64,000 bases of DNA from Isoetes taiwanensis (Eukaryota > Streptophyta > Lycopodiopsida > Isoetales > Isoetaceae). Positions 1 to 11,865 of this stretch are shown piece by piece. Below the pieces are notes generated by a model, which was not told the DNA's origin, ran no database searches, and saw nothing but the letters and a program-made list of their open reading frames with translations. The stretch is from NCBI GenBank assembly GCA_021234155.1, contig JAJEKV010000088.1:64001-128000 (forward strand), read 5' to 3'. Each line of letters opens with the position of its first letter. The first letter of the stretch is position 1. The position numbers and the translations under genes are program-made.

Positions 1-146
1 CCTAAATCTGACGGCATGGACCACGCCCTAAATCTGACGGCCTGGAATTGATCAAGTGTAACAATGGTGGAGATGGTGCAACGTCCTCAACAAAAAACTA
101 TAGCCTGACATGACGGGTTAGGGCACTAGGTTAGGGCTGTGATCGC

Positions 147-435
147 TCCAAACGCCAATGCTCCGGCTATGGCAGACCCAAACAACTGGGCATGGCTTTT
201 CTGCCCAAAGGCCAATGGTCCGGCTATGGCAGACCCAAACAACTGGGTTTCTTAAGACGTATGGCAGACCCAAACAACTGGGCATGGCTTTTCTTAAGAT
301 GTTCTTAAGCAGAATTTCTCTTCGGCTCAAGTAGAGGGTACTCCCCAAACGCCAATGCACCGGATATCTCAGACCTAAACATCTGGGCATGGCTTTTCTG
401 CCCAAAGGCCAATGGTCCGGCTATGGCTATGGTTC
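147..435. repeat. Degenerate tandem repeat, about 60-90 bp units
   Basis: A block containing 'cagacccaaacaactgggc', 'atggcttttctgcccaaagg' and 'ccaatggtccggctatgg' recurs about four times on the plus strand (near 150, 210, 262 and 350), with partial copies and insertions such as 'cttaag'. Open frames across it are consequences of the repeat and I do not regard them as genes. The first 60 bases also hold a short direct repeat of 'cctaaatctgacggc'. Confidence 0.75.
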
Positions 436-2018
436 TTAAGCATGGGTTTTCCGTTATGCCTATCCGTGAATGGTATAAGACTATAAGCTCTTTTAGAGAG
501 CCTTGATGGAGCTTACAAAGTCCGGGCCGAAATGGTGTCCGCACTATGATGATGAAGCCGGTTCTAAGATCAGAAAATCATGAGGTCGTGGTGGCTATGG
601 TGGAGCAAGAGGATGAGGTCTGTGGTCGTGAGGTCATTCGGCTTAGCAACTCATGCTTTGCTCAACGCTGTCCCTCAAGAGGCATGCATGTCCGATTCTA
701 TTCTCATTTTTGTGTTATTTGTATAGAGTGCTCACTACATATCTACTTGCGGGAGCAATTTTCATTAAGAGAAAGTGAGAAGCGTAAAAAAGCTTTACGC
801 TACCATGGAAAGGTACCGCTTGATGGATTACAAGCTTATTTTACTTTTTAAATATACAGTACTTGATTGTCTAATGTCCACTATACTCCATTGCCAAAGG
901 TGGTTGCAGCGGTTCACAAATCAGTACAGGTAACTTTGTTTGAATTTAAGCATATATAGAGTGAGCGGCATATATAGAGTGAGCGGCCGCATTTTTGGAA
1001 ATCTTAATGTTCTCTATTGGCTTCAGATTGAGTTTGAAACGATATGCAGAGAAAGGAAGGTAATGCAAGTTTTGCTAATTATCATTATTTGGTTTATCAT
1101 CATTTCATTGACCAGCATTATTTCATGACTAGCATTAATTTAGCTTCCAGCATAGGCATGGGTCTCGCCAGCACTAGATGGAAAATCATTAGCTGATTAG
1201 TGTTTTACTTATTCTTCTACTGTGCATGGCTTTTCTTTGCTGCAGCTTATGATTTGAGAACCATGCTAGAAACAATGTCAGAGATGTGCAGAGTGCACAA
1301 AATATACGCAGAATGTCATAAGTAGATGATGGAGATAACGAGGTAACTGGATTGGAAGGCTGAGATAAGACACAAAAAAAGGATCCCATTCCCCCACTTA
1401 CTTTCTATATTGAGTTGCAGTTGATATCCTTTGAAGAAAATAGATTGTAGCGGATAGATTGTAGAACAGATTGCATAGGATATGAACAGATTTCATCAAA
1501 TTGTAGCGGATAGATTGAATGATTGTAGCAGCTTGCATCGAAGCTCCACACGCTGTCGGTCGACCTCTGGATGTTCCGGATTGCGGATTCGTACATGCAT
1601 GTGATTTGAAGCATAAAATCTTTTGCGGTTTGTTTCTTTGATTTCGCTTCTTTGATGCATCCGGTTTCTTTTGTAAATATCTTTGTTTCTTTCTTTTACA
1701 TCATTGATGTTGCAAGCAAAGAAATATTTAACCCAAGTTTCGAAGTAATGTTTTTCAAAATTCACATGGTTATTGAATACTTGAAAGCATGTTCTCGTCG
1801 ATTGATTAGTTACTCAAGTTAATTCATCTGTGTTATTCTTTTGATTGAAGATTCATCCGTGTTTATTCGCTTAGGTGATGATTCTTCTATTGCCTTTCTT
1901 AATCCTGGAATATGTTAAATGCTTGCAGAACATGCCTTATGTTTTTGTTCCTTCCAAGCAAGCTCTAGGGGCCTGTGATTTCTTGCTCAGTAACGACTAA
2001 TGAAGGTAGTCAGTTGAA
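436..2018. other. No recognisable gene
   Basis: AT-rich DNA. The longest frame (546-851, plus, 101 codons) has no recognisable motif and normal background composition. I see no splice-consistent gene, RNA gene or transposon terminus. Confidence 0.5.
951..986. repeat. 18-bp exact tandem duplication
   Basis: Two perfect head-to-tail copies of 'catatatagagtgagcgg'. It resembles, without being identical to, the 12-bp repeat at 6025-6060. Confidence 0.9.
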
Positions 2019-2346
2019 GAACAATGTTTAAATCTTCGTTATTTGTTCGCATATTCCTTCAATTCTGTTTAAACTGCATGTGGATCTGCGTGTAGTGCAG
2101 CCAAAACGCAAGAACAATGTCTAAATCAACATGTGATTTGTTTGTATAAATGTGATAATCTATTAATATTGATTTTGTTTATATATTCCTTCAATTCTGT
2201 TTAAACTGCATGTGGATCTGCGTGTAGTGCAGCCAAAATGCAAGAACAATGTTTAAATCTTCGTTATTTGTTCGCATATTCCTTCAATTCTGTTTAAACT
2301 GCATGTGGATCTGTGTGTAGTGCAGCCAAAACGCAAGAACAATGTT
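2019..2346. repeat. Three partial direct repeats of about 70-100 bp
   Basis: The string running from 'aatgtttaaatcttcgtt' through 'ttccttcaattctgtttaaa' and 'ctgcatgtggatctg' to 'gtagtgcagccaaaacgcaa' occurs near 2022-2118 and 2249-2346. A copy lacking the first part lies near 2182-2250. The copies are more than 95 percent alike by eye, so the duplication is recent. Confidence 0.85.
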
Positions 2347-2878
2347 TAAATCTTCGTTACGTATACTATAGAAAATTCAGCTGACATAAAGATTTGGTCA
2401 TCCCTGTCAATATAGTCTACTTCCAATTCAACAGTAAATCATAAGTGGCCAACAACACCACCATATGGTGCATTGGATGTATTCAACTGTACATAGACGT
2501 CACAAGATAAAGACATTTAAAATTATCGATACCCAAGAAGTTGCTAGAACTAAATTCTATGCCATAACAATGACATAGCAATTTAGTTCCAATCTTACAA
2601 ATGCCAGGACACCAACCACCTTATAGCCTAACAATGCTAGGCAACGTCATTTTACAATGCAACCTTATTATTTCTAGGCCTCCAACATTACCAGTTCCAT
2701 ATTATTTCTAGGTCTCCAACATTGTCAGTTCCAACCTGTGCCCAGCAACGCTGGGCACCTTAACTAGTTACAGTCATAAGATATTACACATTCATAATCC
2801 ACAAACTCATCATTGCATGAGGATCGTAAAAAAAAAAAAATAAACATAACGTTATCGATAAAGCAAAGTTCGAGATTC

Positions 2879-4012
2879 TTACATTTGATAAGACAGCAGT
2901 GTAAAATTGTAAAGTTCCCAATGTCTTAGCTGGGTCGTTAGCATCCAATCCAGGTAATGTTGAGAACACGGATTTTGTAAAGTTCCCAATGTCTTAGCTG
3001 GGTCGTTAGCATCCAATCCAGGTAATGTTGAGAACACGGATTTTGCTAATTCTAGTCGAGCTTCCGCAGCAGCTTGGCAATCAAACATCATAAAAATTGG
3101 TCTTATAGCAAGAGATATAATCTGAAGACTGGACCCAAGTTGATGGGTTGTTGTCACCTGCACGATATTGTTGCAAATATAGTATTCTGTTAATGCACCG
3201 GCTAACTTCAAATGACTGATATTTCATCCATATTTTAGAGGCTGCTTGGTGTTTGGGGTTAGACAGACGTGAGAGTTGGGTAGATGTATTTTCTAACATA
3301 GAACTACTAAAATAGCCTGAATGAGCCTATTTAAGAGCTTACTGCATCCATCGCTATTTTAAATGACAATATGATAAACGAGAGGACTATGTCTGGCTCA
3401 ATATAACACAGCTTGGCTGCTGCTTCTGCAGAACACTTTGCCATGTCATCATCCTTGCTGTATTGTCCTCTCTCTATCAAACGGAGCATAGACATTGTGA
3501 AAGATTTCCTTTCAGCACATCCAAGGATTTCCTTTGTACCTCCAGCTTTATAGATTGCTCTGCAATATTAGAACTGCATTAAGTCTCTTAGAAGCATGCT
3601 ATGTTCAGCGAATAATTGCTAACCTCTTGTCACGTGAAATTCTCTTAAGAAATTGATTAATAAGATGCTTCAACAACCTGCTGAGGCTTCCCGTCCAAGA
3701 ACCACCATTGGATGGGTGATAATAACTGCAAGGTTTATAGACATTTTTTTATTAGCAGAATGCATCGTAGCAACATAAGTCAATAACAGGATGAACGGCA
3801 CTTACGGTTCAAGGACATCTATTAGAACATCAAGGTGGGTTTGTGTGCTCAAACCTGGAGATAGCAAATTGACCTATTACAAAGTAAGGGTCTGAGTAGA
3901 ATCGAATATTGATCCAACCACCAAAGAGGCCCTGGGCCTTGATATAATGGAACATTTTGCATCGTAGGAGGTCACTGCATCCCCATTTATTTTACAGAAA
4001 CTCTTCAATGAT
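2879..4012 (-). pseudogene. PA200-like proteasome activator fragment (Blm10/PSME4 family)
   Basis: Exon-like stretches on the minus strand, read from high to low coordinates, give in order: YYHPSNGG-W (near 3720-3700); a stretch with RLIERGQYSKDDDMA then YIEP-IVLSF (about 3560-3360); TTTHQLGSSLQ (near 3150); and LPGLDANDPAKTLGTLQ (near 2960-2910). From my knowledge of the family, plant PA200 contains the same series: YHPSNGG-W, a DRGQYSK block, YVEP-LVLPF, TATHQLK and LGMDANDPPKTLATLQ. PA200 caps the 20S proteasome in the nucleus. Only this middle part of a protein of about 1800 residues is visible, with nothing downstream. A 68-bp tandem duplication inside the last exon (2908-3043) breaks the frame. 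It is therefore a fragment or pseudogene. Exon borders are approximate. Confidence 0.65.
2908..3043. repeat. 68-bp tandem duplication inside the PA200-like exon
   Basis: The segment from 'tgtaaagttcccaatg' to 'gagaacacggatttt' occurs twice head to tail with near-identical sequence. The offset is 68 bp, not a multiple of three, so the second copy is read out of frame. This supports calling the host reading frame a pseudogene. Confidence 0.9.
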
Positions 4013-7000
4013 CCGTGTTCTTTTATAAATTTGTATAAACATGTTCTGCATCAGATAGTACTTTGATAGTGGTAGAAATTTCTTCTTGCATTACAATGTG
4101 CTAAAGCACAGACTGACCTCCTGATTCTTCAAGCTGATGCTACCAAGAACTTGTGCAAGTTAGAAATAGAGCAACAAAATTCAATTACATAATGCCTATA
4201 ATAAAGCATTCATACCAGAGGAAATCTAGCCCAGATTTCCTTATCAAATCCAAGAGCATGGCTCTTGTTAAACCCATGTTTGGGGTGCCTTCAGGTTTGC
4301 CCATCTTGGGCGCTCAGCCAGATAGAGAACCAGCACATTACGTGATTTGCTACAAAGGGAGAATAAACCGGCGGCCACAAGCACTGGGAATGAGATATCT
4401 GTAAAGGGCTAAAGCCCTAGTAAACTATTTATGCACAAGAACCCTAAAAGATGACTCACCTTTTTATATTTCGTAGCAGAACATCTCAGACGATCCAACC
4501 ATGTTTAGCCTGGTATATGTGGAAATTAAGGGAAAGCTGTCTTTCGTACATTCTTCAACCTATTTCTGTGTATAAATGATCGGATGAAGCAGATTGAAAA
4601 CATCTGTAACAAACTCCATATCTGTAACAAACTCTGAGCAAAGTGCCAGCTAAACTTCCATCATCAGGCCTGATACAAGAAGGGCGGCTCCCTATCTGTT
4701 GGTCGTTCACCTCGTGCCGGATTAGGGTAGACTGGCTGCGTTCAAAAAAATTTAACAGACCTAAATCGAGATTTTACATGTACAAAATGACCATTGCTAT
4801 TGCTATGCTCTCGATTGCTATGGCTTTTTCTAAAAAATAATATAATACCCCTTACCGTGATTATATGTGCCGTTTTGAGTTTCGTATTGTTTTAGGGTAT
4901 TCTGGCAATGGTTTTGACTATGATTCTTGTATAGTATTGTATTCAAAACGGTATATTTTACCACATGAGAGCTGCTTAGAAGGATCTTTCTATTTTTGGG
5001 TGTTTAATTTGTGGTTTTTTTTTTCCCTGGGTTGTGAAGGTCTTGACATCGAGCATGTGACATTCCAAATTTGGTTTGCATGCCAAAATTGTCCTGGGGA
5101 TCAAAAGCATCGTGGAAGGGGCCGGTTTTATTTCGATCTTTGCAGATCGGTGCGGCGGGAGGCCGGAAGGCCCGAGGTCGAGATCCGCGAGTTACGGTGC
5201 TTAAAAGCGGCAAAATCCGGCGTTTCCTTACAAATCTTCAATTCTTCTTCATGCAAGGGACGGCTATGGCGGGATCAAATAGGGCACAAGGCATACCGCC
5301 TAGGTAATGGCAAATTTATGGCATGGCCAAATCGACTCTTCTTCTCATCTCGGTTTACGCAGATTAGGTTTTCAAAGGAAAAGGCAATTTCTGAAAAGAA
5401 CCGGCCGATTCTTGGCTCTTGCACGCATCGAGTGGCAAAGACTTTCGGTTTGAAGCGAGCAGTGTCGGATATGGTGGTTAATGCAAATGGAAATAGGCAT
5501 ACATTAATTCGTTTTAGTTCGGTTTGTTATTATCTTTTGCTTCAAAATATTTCTATCTCGTCTTCTTACGAAACACGGATAGATCGATTTATATAACGAA
5601 TTTCTGTGAGGGTTTACAAGCCCCTTCCTGGGGGCGTTTGTGGAGAGTAGGCCTTGCGGTGTTTGCGGTGCAAACATTCTTGAGATTAAGAAATCATTAC
5701 TTATGACCAAATTACTTTCAACAATAGAAAATTGTATAAATGTAGTTGATTATATGCGCCATGATAGGCAGCGTGTTGGCAGCCACCCGGTAGCGATCAA
5801 ATTTGTTGGTCCGTTAGGTCTGAACCTTGGCAGTTGTGTATGTTTTTGTGTTGTGCTGTTTGTAATATAAAGCTTTAATGAAATAGAGTTTTTGCACCTT
5901 TGAAATATATGTGAATGTGTGCACCATTGCATTTGTCATTTGAATGTGTGTGCCAAAAAACATGGACCATTGATTCGAGGAATATCATGGTATATTCCTC
6001 TGATCAATGGCCCACGTGAAAAGTGATATATAGAGTGATATATAGAGTGATATATAGAGTGATATTTAATGATATAAGTTTCAAATGCACCCAAGTGGGC
6101 TTCACAAGCAAGCTTATAATTTCGAAATAGCTAGACTTACGAAAACATTGGTCTTGATGCCAAAAAAGGCCATAAAAGCTTCCGTCCATCGTTCCGTCCT
6201 TATATTGCATGGTAGCCTTTTTATCTCTCATGGGTCATAAAAGTTTAATAAAGGTTTGTGCCTTTTCGTCACATATAGGAAAGATATTTACAAACAACAA
6301 GAAATTTATCGCGGCGGCCAAGGCCGCCGCGAACATTTCTCTTTGCTCACTCCCCTGCATTTGATGAAGTGAGTCAGTACTGAGGGATGTTTATGGCAGC
6401 CAAGCAAGCATTTCCCTGCGACTCTTTTGATTGGAATTATACCTAGCAGTGACAGATATGTGTTAGTTTAAGACCAGTAATTTTAAAAACTTGTAAGCGG
6501 AAGTAGTAATGTTTAAAAGATGCTATAGGAAGGGCTTGAACGTATTTGTTAATTTAATGTGTCTGTTGTTGCCAAATGATTGTTTCCATACATAAGAAAA
6601 TGATTTGTTCTTTGGCCCCAAGAATTGCAATGCCTACTTAGTAAAGTGTTGTAAATGTCAAGCTTGCAATATTAGTGTGAAATCTGCAAGAATTAGGGCT
6701 GAGGGCATTTTAAATGAGTTACCATTTCGAAAAAGATGAGCATCCAAATTGCAAGGTGCCACTCATGTTGCTAGGTAGGCCGTTATTAATATTATAGAAG
6801 GAAGCATGCTAACGTTTCAATGGTATTATTTTATCCTGAATTTAGTGAGCATGATAGCAAAGTTCTCAAAAAAAGAAAAAAAAAAGCATCAAAAGCAGCA
6901 CGCCTAAACCGAGGATGTTGGATGTTTTGGGTACTGGGTAAAGGGAATTAGAAGTCTGGATGATAGAAACAAATGAAGAGAACTTAAACCAGATCAAATT

Positions 7001-7257
7001 GAAGTTGAGCATGTACACTTGTTGCCGAAAGAGAGAAAAGTGCACTCTAGCATGTGCATATGGACAAAATTTCTGATTTTGCTTCAGCATATGGACAATC
7101 CTACATGCCTCAGCAAAATTGCAATTTGCTTACTTACCTTCTTAAAGGATGATAAATTTAAAACAGTGCAGGAAGTTGGCAATACCAGTTGTGTCATCCA
7201 AAAATACAGCAGCCAAGGTGCATGATGGGCCATTCTAAGTGCTAACTTATCTCCAAT
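4013..7257. other. No recognisable gene
   Basis: The stretch holds one long plus-strand frame (4865-5596, 243 codons) whose translation is rich in Phe, Cys and Arg and shows no domain; I judge it accidental. A possible further PA200 exon on the minus strand near 4260-4400 is too weak to call. Otherwise the stretch is AT-rich DNA. Confidence 0.45.
6025..6060. repeat. 12-bp tandem repeat, three exact copies
   Basis: 'gatatatagagt' is repeated three times, followed by a partial fourth copy. Confidence 0.9.
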
Positions 7258-7262
7258 CATAT

Positions 7263-7497
7263 TGAACCAAAAAGGACTTCTGAATAGAATGTATTACTTG
7301 AAGAATGAAGAAGATACAAGAGCATCCGACACACTGACTGAAAGACTCACTAACTGAATGGAGCGTGACTGTGGCTTATATAGACATGCCACGCCGGCAA
7401 CAAATGATGACTAGCATGCAAAGTGCATAGTGCCACGTCGGCCCGGTGTGACTTCAAAGATGTGTAGTCATCTAGACACGTATACAATCTTCTAATA
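7263..7497 (-). repeat. Copia 3' LTR
   Basis: Pairs with 25237-25468; the two share nearly all sequence, including 'cttatata' (7375-7382), which on the minus strand reads TATATAAG. Differences concentrate in the stretch at about 7388-7460. Confidence 0.93.
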
Positions 7498-7504
7498 TCC
7501 CCCG
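7498..7504 (-). other. Copia polypurine tract
   Basis: CGGGGGA on the minus strand immediately upstream of the 3' LTR, the expected place for the plus-strand primer. Confidence 0.75.
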
Positions 7505-8061
7505 ATGACTAACATGGCTGAGAACAAACATCCCCCGAAAGATATTATCCCCCTCGGATACATAAGACTCAAGCCCCAAAACAGCTTTCAGTTGTTTAAA
7601 CAATCTTCCCGAGAGTGGTTTAGTGAAACCATCCGCCAACCGATCTTTAGTGGAACAATAGGAAAGAGTAAGAGAACCATTTTGCAACTGCTCCCTAATA
7701 AAAAGAAGAGTTTAATATCCAAATGCTTGATCTCAAATGCATCTTGAAGTCCTTAACATGTGAAATAGCTCCACTATTATCACAAAAGAGTTGAGCAGTT
7801 TTGATCAGGACACCAAGATCTTCATAAAGATGAAGCAACCATTTTAATTCCCCGAGTAGTATCTGTTAAGGCTTTGAGCTCGGCTTCTATAGTACTAATA
7901 CTAGTAGTACTTTGATTTTTAGAACCCCAACTAATGTGATCAAGTTGCCAAAGAAAGACACAAAACCTCGTAAGAGATTTCGAATCCAAATCATTGAAGC
8001 CATATCGTAATCCTAATAGACCGAAGTTTGGGTTCAAACCTTGCCATAAAAAGACCCTCAT
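7505..8061 (-). pseudogene. Copia RNase H domain
   Basis: Minus-strand frames read SWGSKNQSTTSISTIEAELK (near 7960-7900), the copia RNase H signature with the catalytic Glu of TIEAE. The C-terminal DRLADGFTKPL motif follows in a different frame near 7640-7610. RNase H removes the RNA strand during reverse transcription. At least one frameshift separates the two blocks. Confidence 0.88.
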
Positions 8062-8072
8062 TAGGAGTACCT

Positions 8073-9186
8073 TTAAGGTAACGAACCACCTTTCTTGCCT
8101 TCCAAAGAGATTGCTTTGGGTGTGTCATAAATCGGGTAAGAACTCCAACAAAGATATGTTATATCCGGACGTGTAATGGTAAGATAGAGTAATGCACCAA
8201 CTAACTGCCTATAGAGAGTAGCATCGATATCTTCATCATCCGATTGAAGAGTCAACTTCCGACTGATCCCAAGGAATAAGCGCAGGTTTGCAATCATCAT
8301 ATGGAATTTATCCAAAATTTCTGAGACATACTTTTGTTGAGTTAAATGGATACCTTGAGAAGTTTGCCATACTTCAAGACCTAAACAATAGTGCATAAGA
8401 CCAAGGTTTGTAACCTCAAAATCAGCTGCAATAGATGCCTTAGTGTGCTCAATAAGAGAGAATGCACTACCTGTCATAATTGTATCATCAACATAAAGAA
8501 GAATGATAGAAACTTTGGAGTCTTGAAACTTAAAATAAAGACTAGGATCTGCTCGAGATCTAAGATATCCCATATTGATAAGATAGGCATTTATCTTCTG
8601 ATTCCAGCATCTAGGTGCTTGTCGAAGTCCATACAAACTTTTCTTCAGCTTACAAACATAACTAGGGTACTCCTTATTCACAAAACCCGGAGGTTGCTGC
8701 ATGTACAACTCCTCTTCTAAATCACCATTTAAGAATGCTGATTTGAAATCTAGCTGATGAACAGGCCAAGAATTTTGTGTTTGCTAAAAGCAAGAACAAA
8801 GACGTAAGCGTATCAAGCCGAATCACAGGTGCAAAAACATCATTATAGTCAAAACCTTCTTGTTGTGTAAATCCCTTAGCAACAAGTCTGGCTTTGTGCC
8901 TAGAAATCGTACCATCGGATCGATATTTGGTGCGATATACCCACTTTGCTCCAATGATATTCTTGCCTGAAGGTTTAGGCACAAGCTCCCAAGTCCCTTG
9001 TTTATGTAACATATCTAATTCCTCCTTCATTGCACTAATCCAATGATCAACTTTTGCTGCTTGACCATAGAAAATAGGGTCACTGTCATTAAGAACTTTA
9101 ACCATCAAAGCATAGTTACACATATTAGAATCATCATGAGCACGCAAAGACGCATCGGCAAAGTCTACGAGATCGTCCGGGTACAA
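8073..9186 (-). pseudogene. Copia reverse transcriptase
   Basis: The first part (9186-8722) carries the palm start: WELVPKPSGKNIIGAKWVY then KARLVAKGFTQQEGFDY. The second (8708-8073) carries QPPGFV, KLKKSLYGLRQAPR and the catalytic box LLYVDDTIMTG, then the late motif GALLYLTITRPDI. A frame break near 8720-8760 falls at the usual FLNG-L-EEVYM segment. The YVDD catalytic pair is intact. It would copy the element RNA into cDNA inside virus-like particles in the cytoplasm. Confidence 0.93.
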
Positions 9187-9685
9187 TTGGCGTGAGACTG
9201 AGTTGAATACTCCAATTCATCAACTCGATTTAGTTCAGAAATTGTTAAAGGAGACAATGATGGTGAAGTCGGTAAGTGATCTTGTAAATCCAGAGGCTCA
9301 AAATCAGTATAAGGATTGGAAGAAGGTGAATAGGTGGGAGAAACAGGAGATAAAGAGGATGGCTGAATATGGACAGCAGGAAGAACTGTAGAGGTATCAT
9401 GAGAAACAACAAGATCATCATGGGAAGGTAAGGAAAATACAGATGAAGGCATAGATGGAACTGAACTTGAAGATATTGAGACCCCGTAAAAACAGAGGGT
9501 TCAACATCAAAAGATTGAAAATGACCTTGTCATAATCAACTGCAGCAGACTGAGAATCAAATGAGTATTGAGCATCTTCCACAAATTCCATACTCCTAGA
9601 AGCAAAAACCTTCTTGGTAACCGGGTCAAAACATCTCCAAGCCTTCATGTTAGAAGTATAGCCAATGAATATGACCTTAATCGCT
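9187..9685 (-). pseudogene. Copia integrase-RT linker
   Basis: The minus strand encodes a Ser/Pro-rich low-complexity linker (9452-9187). It is preceded by KAWRCFDPVTKKVFASRSME (near 9645-9580), the conserved integrase C-terminal block before RT in copia Pol (family usually Y-G-K-R-ID-T-V-SRDV-F-E). The frame changes inside this stretch. Confidence 0.8.
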
Positions 9686-10780
9686 CTATCGATAATTTCC
9701 CTTTCTTTTGAAGTATTTCATGAGATAAGAGGCATATCCAACACAACCAAATACTCGAAGATGAGATATATCAGGTTTAACTCCATAAAGGGCCTCAAAG
9801 GGTGTTTTTAAATTTAAAGCTTTTGTTGGAGCTCGGTTAGAAAGATAACATGCAAAGGAACACCGCCTCGCCTTAAAAATCGGAGACAAATTCTTGTGTT
9901 TTAACATACTACTTGCCAAATCCAAAAAGTTCGATGCTTCCTTTCCGCTTCTCCATTCTCGTGAATGTGCATAGGGCACTATGAGTTCTCTATGAATACC
10001 CTTGTCCTTGAGATAAGCTTCAAACTTCGGTTGACAAATATTCCTTTGCATTATCTCTGCTTACGAGAGCCTTGATTGAGGTAGAAAATTGATTTTGAAC
10101 CAACGACCGAAAGTTTTGAATGTAGAAAAAGCTTGAGATTTAAACTTAAGAGTATAGACCCATGTGTACCTACTAAAGTCATCCACAAACACAATAAAGT
10201 ACTGCCCCGACCAATGACTCAATAGGCATATAACGTGATATCGGTGTGAATAAGCTCTAAAGGTTGAGTAGCACGAAAGGCAACTGTTTGGGATAAGGTG
10301 CCTCAGATTTGCTTACCCAATCAAGACGCATGACGGTGAAGATCTTGAAACTTAAGAGATGGTAATCCTTTGACCATATCTAATTTGGATGCTATAATCA
10401 AAGCAGAAATACCAACATGACCATACCTCTCATGCCACAAAGATTCCGGAGTTTGAAGAGAGTTTGCAGAAGAGAGGACTCTTGAGGTGATTGTGTAACA
10501 AAGAGAAACAAGAGAACTCAACTTTCCTTGAAGCACATAAAGACCTTCTTTGGTTAAGTGTCCTTGAGCAAGAGGACCAAGCAAATTTACATCAATAAAG
10601 TGTAATGGATTTTTCGCAAGATGTGAACCAATCCTCCAAAGAAAAAGAACCCGATAAACCCAATTGTCTATCAAACCGGCTAACACTAAGCGGGTTAACC
10701 AGCAACCCGTGTACAAGAAGAACATCCTTAAGTTTAAAAGTCATTGATGGATCAAACTCTAATTCAATGCAGCCTTTTCC
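9686..10780 (-). pseudogene. Copia integrase
   Basis: From high to low coordinates: a GAG-pre-integrase zinc region (SLWHERYGHVGISALIIAS, near 10460-10400), a broken catalytic core, then KDKGIHRELIVPYAHS (near 10015-9965) and the segment TPFEALYGVKPDISHLRVFG (near 9800-9745). The stretch near 10270-10060 corresponding to the first catalytic Asp is out of frame. The usual TPQQNGVAERKN box reads as an altered HSREWRSGKEAS, so the core Glu region is damaged. Integrase inserts the cDNA in the nucleus. Confidence 0.9.
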
Positions 10781-10900
10781 TTGTGCTCGAGTAAGATTTC
10801 CATCCGCCATCTTCACAACAAGAGAGTCATACCTTTGAAGTGTAGAAAATACATTTGATTTGCACGCTAGATGTTTGGTAGCCCCTAATCTATTAACCAT
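10781..10900 (-). pseudogene. Copia aspartic protease, active site lost
   Basis: The minus strand reads VNRLGATKHLACKSNVFSTL then VKMADGNLTRAQGKG and LKDVLLVHGLLVNPLSVSR, the copia protease pattern. The family active site D-S-G-A-[ST]-x-H appears here as R-L-G-A-T-K-H, so the catalytic Asp is gone. The domain would normally cut the Gag-Pol polyprotein. Confidence 0.8.
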
Positions 10901-10957
10901 ACCTCTTCTTCTTCTAAATGTTCTGCAGAAAGAATACCAAGAAATTGAGCTTCTAAC

Positions 10958-11865
10958 TCATGAACAGAAATTTGAAACTTTAGCAATCGATCTCCAAATT
11001 GAAGGAGTAGAAGACTTGAGTGATCGCTCCTTTGATTGCTCTTTTGCAAATTGAGCAAACTCACGTTGTAACTTCCTACATTGACGTTTCATATGACCTT
11101 TCTTACCACAATACCAGCAAGTGAAAGGCTCCTTGGCGAGAATTGTGAGAGGGCATAGATGTAATTTTAGAAGTAGCATCCAGAGAAGAAGAAGGAACTT
11201 TGTATGAGAATAATGAGCAGCTTAGGTTTGAATGGATCTCTTATTTTCTTGCTCTTCATCTAATAAGTGCTTGTTGTAGATGATGAAAATCAATTTTGAT
11301 CGCAGGGCTGCAACTTGTAGAACTTGATTTGTATGCTTGTATTCATCGGACAACCCCTTCAAAGCATAAAGAATAAGTCTAACCTCTTTCATCTCGCCTC
11401 CAAAGACTAGTATACTCTTCATGTAAAGTCTTGAGCTGCTTCAAATAGTCTCGCATCTTTGGAACAATCTACTAACTTCAGATTATCCATTTTGCTCAAT
11501 AACAAGTCGTTGTCCTTCACCTTTAAGAACACACTTCTTTTGCAAAAAATCAAAGGCTGTTGAAAAATCAGAGAACTCCTTAATATCCATAAGATAATCA
11601 GTGCAAATACAAGCCCGAAGATGATTGAGAGCATAAAAATCTTTCTTCTTTTCATCATCTGTTTTGGGAGCCCACTTAATATCAAGAACTTCACCCAAAT
11701 CCTTGAGATTAAGATTTGTCTTGAAAGCTTCTCTCCAAGTAAAGTAATTATGATCATCATGAACTGGATGCGACGTACCATGAACTGAATAGAGGCTACG
11801 TTTCCACAAGAAGCCAAAAAAAGAATGAACTAAACTTAGAAGAGAGGTTAAATTTGAGAAGATGG
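10958..11865 (-). pseudogene. Copia Gag with zinc knuckle, interrupted near its start
   Basis: The frame 11859-11483 contains HDDHNYFTWREAFKTNLNLK (copia Gag start region) and a helical capsid-like stretch. The next frames continue through LIL-ALKGLSDEYKHTNQVL (near 11370-11320) to the CCHC zinc knuckle CWYCGKKGHMKRQC (near 11122-11080). Several frameshifts are present. The gypsy insertion cuts it at 11865; the missing 5' part should be sought at 24946-25224. Confidence 0.88.

Noticed and set aside
4865-5596. 243-codon plus-strand open frame
   Set aside because: No domain, odd composition, no supporting context; likely accidental in DNA that is locally GC-richer.
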